Below, one piece after another: positions 38,943-40,087 of a stretch of DNA of 40,087 nucleotides. This stretch comes from Acidobacteriota bacterium (lineage in GTDB: Bacteria; Acidobacteriota; Vicinamibacteria; Fen-336): assembly GCA_003223555.1 (NCBI GenBank), contig QHVM01000056.1, positions 24,477 through 64,563 on the forward strand, written 5' to 3'. Both the position numbers and the translations under genes were made by a program. The notes beneath the pieces were generated by a model, which saw nothing but the letters and a program-made list of their open reading frames with translations, ran no database searches and had not been told where the DNA came from. Each line of letters starts with the position of its first letter. Position 1 is the first letter of the stretch.

Positions 38943-39572
38943 TCACCCTCCCCGGCCGATACCAAGGATCGCGGCCATCTGGTCGATCAGCCCCTTGAAC
39001 CTCCGGCTGGGCTCATCCAGGATCGCGTACATCAGGCGCACCTCGTCCGTGAACAGCTCGGAGCGGAGTGGCTCGAGTCCGGGCACGGGGCGCAGCCCGA
39101 TCCTGGCCAGGATCCGGTCCTGCCCGTCCGAGGTGCCCGCTGGCGCGAGGGCGGTGCCGCAACCGAGGTGTCGCCCCTGCGCGCGGCGGTCGGGATGAAC
39201 GCCCCACCGTCCGGCCTCTGCCGTATGGCGCGACGACGCGCCGATCTCCTGCAGCATCCGCTCGAACCGCTGGTGGCCGAGGAGCGATTCCGTCAGCCCG
39301 GGGGGCGCGCTCGAGAGCGGAAGGACGCGGACGCAGCCCACCACCCCGCGGGGGCCATGGGCCAGAACGTGGTATGAGTAGAGGTCGAGGGGATCAGGGT
39401 CCAGCCACCTCCCCGACAAGTCGAACCCGGGCCGGCGGCCTTCGTCGTAGAAGATCTCGCCCCTCAGGGCCCACACCTCCGCGAACCATGGGCCCAGGCC
39501 CGAGAACTCGCCGGCATCGATGACCCGGCTGGGCGGTGCCTCGAGCCGCCACCCGTATGACGCCTCGGTCAA
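38943..39572 (-). CDS. GNAT-fold acyltransferase, FeeM/exosortase-associated type
   Basis: Protein of 209 residues with an acyl-homoserine-lactone-synthase-like or N-acyl-amino-acid-synthase-like GNAT fold. Visible parts are WFAEVWALRGEIFYDEG, YSYHVLAHGPRGVVGCVRVLPL, the acyl-CoA loop GRWGVHPDRRAQGRHLGCGTAL, and DGQDRILARIGLRPVPGLEP. Between GCGTAL and APAGTSDG the chain seems 15-18 residues shorter than related proteins, as if an in-frame deletion removed a helix. TTG at 39572 overlaps the upstream stop in TTGA; an earlier TTG at 39611 would overlap more. Substrate unknown. It may modify a small molecule made with the adjacent diiron protein. Confidence 0.72.
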   Translation of the reverse strand: MTEASYGWRLEAPPSRVIDAGEFSGLGPWFAEVWALRGEIFYDEGRRPGFDLSGRWLDPDPLDLYSYHVLAHGPRGVVGCVRVLPLSSAPPGLTESLLGHQRFERMLQEIGASSRHTAEAGRWGVHPDRRAQGRHLGCGTALAPAGTSDGQDRILARIGLRPVPGLEPLRSELFTDEVRLMYAILDEPSRRFKGLIDQMAAILGIGRGG

Positions 39573-40087
39573 GCCGGCCCCTGGGTCCTCTCGCGTGCCC
39601 GGACCCCGCAATCAGCGAGAAACTGCGCATAGGCCTGCAGGGCCGCCGACCCGGCCGCGGCCAGCGCTTCCAGGAACCCCGGATGGGCCTGGAGCAGCTT
39701 TCCGAGCTCTCGGGCGTTGAACTTCGTGTGGCCGACGTCGAGGGCCACGTGCTCTTCCAAGAAGCTCAGCCCGGCGACCACGTCCCCGCCCAGCCGCCGG
39801 GCGCAGTGCTGGAGGAACCGCGCGCCGTGAACGACGGACAGGTTCTCGATCTCGAACTCGATGGCGAGCTGGCCGAAGGGCGACTCTCCACCGACGACGT
39901 CCTCGTGGAGCTCTCGATACCGCAGGACGCCGGGGGAGAGCGGCTGGCCGAGCAGCTCCTCGGCATCGAGGGAAGGACTCCGCCGGGCGTTCCAGCGCGC
40001 GACAAGCTTCTTCGTGTCCTCGATCATCATCAGGTGGTGGCCCGCTTCGTGAGCCGCGTGCTGCTTCAGGGAGCGGCCGAGGTCCCG
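39569..40087 (-). CDS. Heme-oxygenase-like diiron protein (N-terminus off the right edge)
   Basis: C-terminal 172 residues of a helical protein of the iron-containing redox enzyme / TenA-like fold; the frame is open to the edge. The visible segment starts with LGRSLKQHAAHEAGHHLMMIEDTKK, with the His/Glu cluster HEAGH and a Met/Asp helix typical of heme-oxygenase-like oxidases. Then come a helix FGQLAIEFEIENLSVVHGARFL, and EHVALDVGHTKFNARELGKLL with a further His, Asp and Glu. The pattern would supply Glu/His ligands for two irons. It overlaps the acyltransferase in TTGA, so the two are translationally coupled. Substrate is unknown. Confidence 0.8.
   Translation of the reverse strand, partial: RDLGRSLKQHAAHEAGHHLMMIEDTKKLVARWNARRSPSLDAEELLGQPLSPGVLRYRELHEDVVGGESPFGQLAIEFEIENLSVVHGARFLQHCARRLGGDVVAGLSFLEEHVALDVGHTKFNARELGKLLQAHPGFLEALAAAGSAALQAYAQFLADCGVRARERTQGPA

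Overview
This 40-kb window is from a high-GC (roughly 70% by eye), gene-dense, Gram-negative-type bacterial chromosome. It has periplasmic and outer-membrane machinery (secretin, lipoproteins, DsbA-like and Tat-exported proteins), makes menaquinone by the futalosine route, and carries a secreted protein joining a carboxypeptidase-regulatory-like domain to TPRs. That mix is reminiscent of Acidobacteriota; Rokubacteria/Methylomirabilota or Myxococcota-like lineages are alternatives. This assignment is inference, since no rRNA is present. I see no tRNA, rRNA, CRISPR array, insertion sequence or phage gene, and no gap between genes exceeds about 150 bases.

Layout. (1) 1-10.4 kb: menaquinone block. 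A minus-strand unit mqnX-ubiA(mqnP)-menG runs off the left edge. A second minus-strand unit mqnE-mqnA-mqnC has overlapping genes. A plus-strand UbiD-family decarboxylase (probable mqnL) follows. Two TPR proteins are interleaved. MqnB, MqnD and the UbiX-like partner are not in the window. (2) 10.5-12.5 kb, plus strand: an M23 peptidase and a free-standing STN-domain protein, convergent with the next block. (3) 12.5-27.0 kb, minus strand: histidine kinase, response regulator and PP2C phosphatase, then a hybrid type IV pilus/type II secretion assembly set. The set is GspF, GspE, PilM, PilN, PilO, two pseudopilins, a PilP-like protein, a secretin with a cohesin-like tail, a two-Ig-domain lipoprotein, a lytic transglycosylase, and a final pseudopilin lacking Glu5. 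Most junctions overlap by a few bases, so this reads as one long operon. (4) 27-32.4 kb: membrane GT-C-like protein, an unrecognised 101-aa protein, glucose dehydrogenase-like protein, smpB, pdxA and a GlsB/YeaQ-like protein. (5) 32.4-36 kb: a HEAT-type protein and an HD phosphohydrolase that overlap by four bases and share an N-terminal domain, then a GYD protein. (6) 36-40 kb: Tat-exported TIM-barrel-like protein, a two-TM protein, a DsbA-like protein, and at the right edge a GNAT/FeeM-like acyltransferase overlapping a heme-oxygenase-like diiron protein.

Three points stand out. The secretin operon combines a cohesin-tailed secretin, a Big-domain lipoprotein, its own muralytic enzyme and its own signalling module. 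The HEAT/HD pair looks like an uncharacterised two-protein system. A recurrent promoter layout places a TAnnnT -10 box only 6-10 bases before the start codon, implying leaderless mRNAs for at least seven genes.
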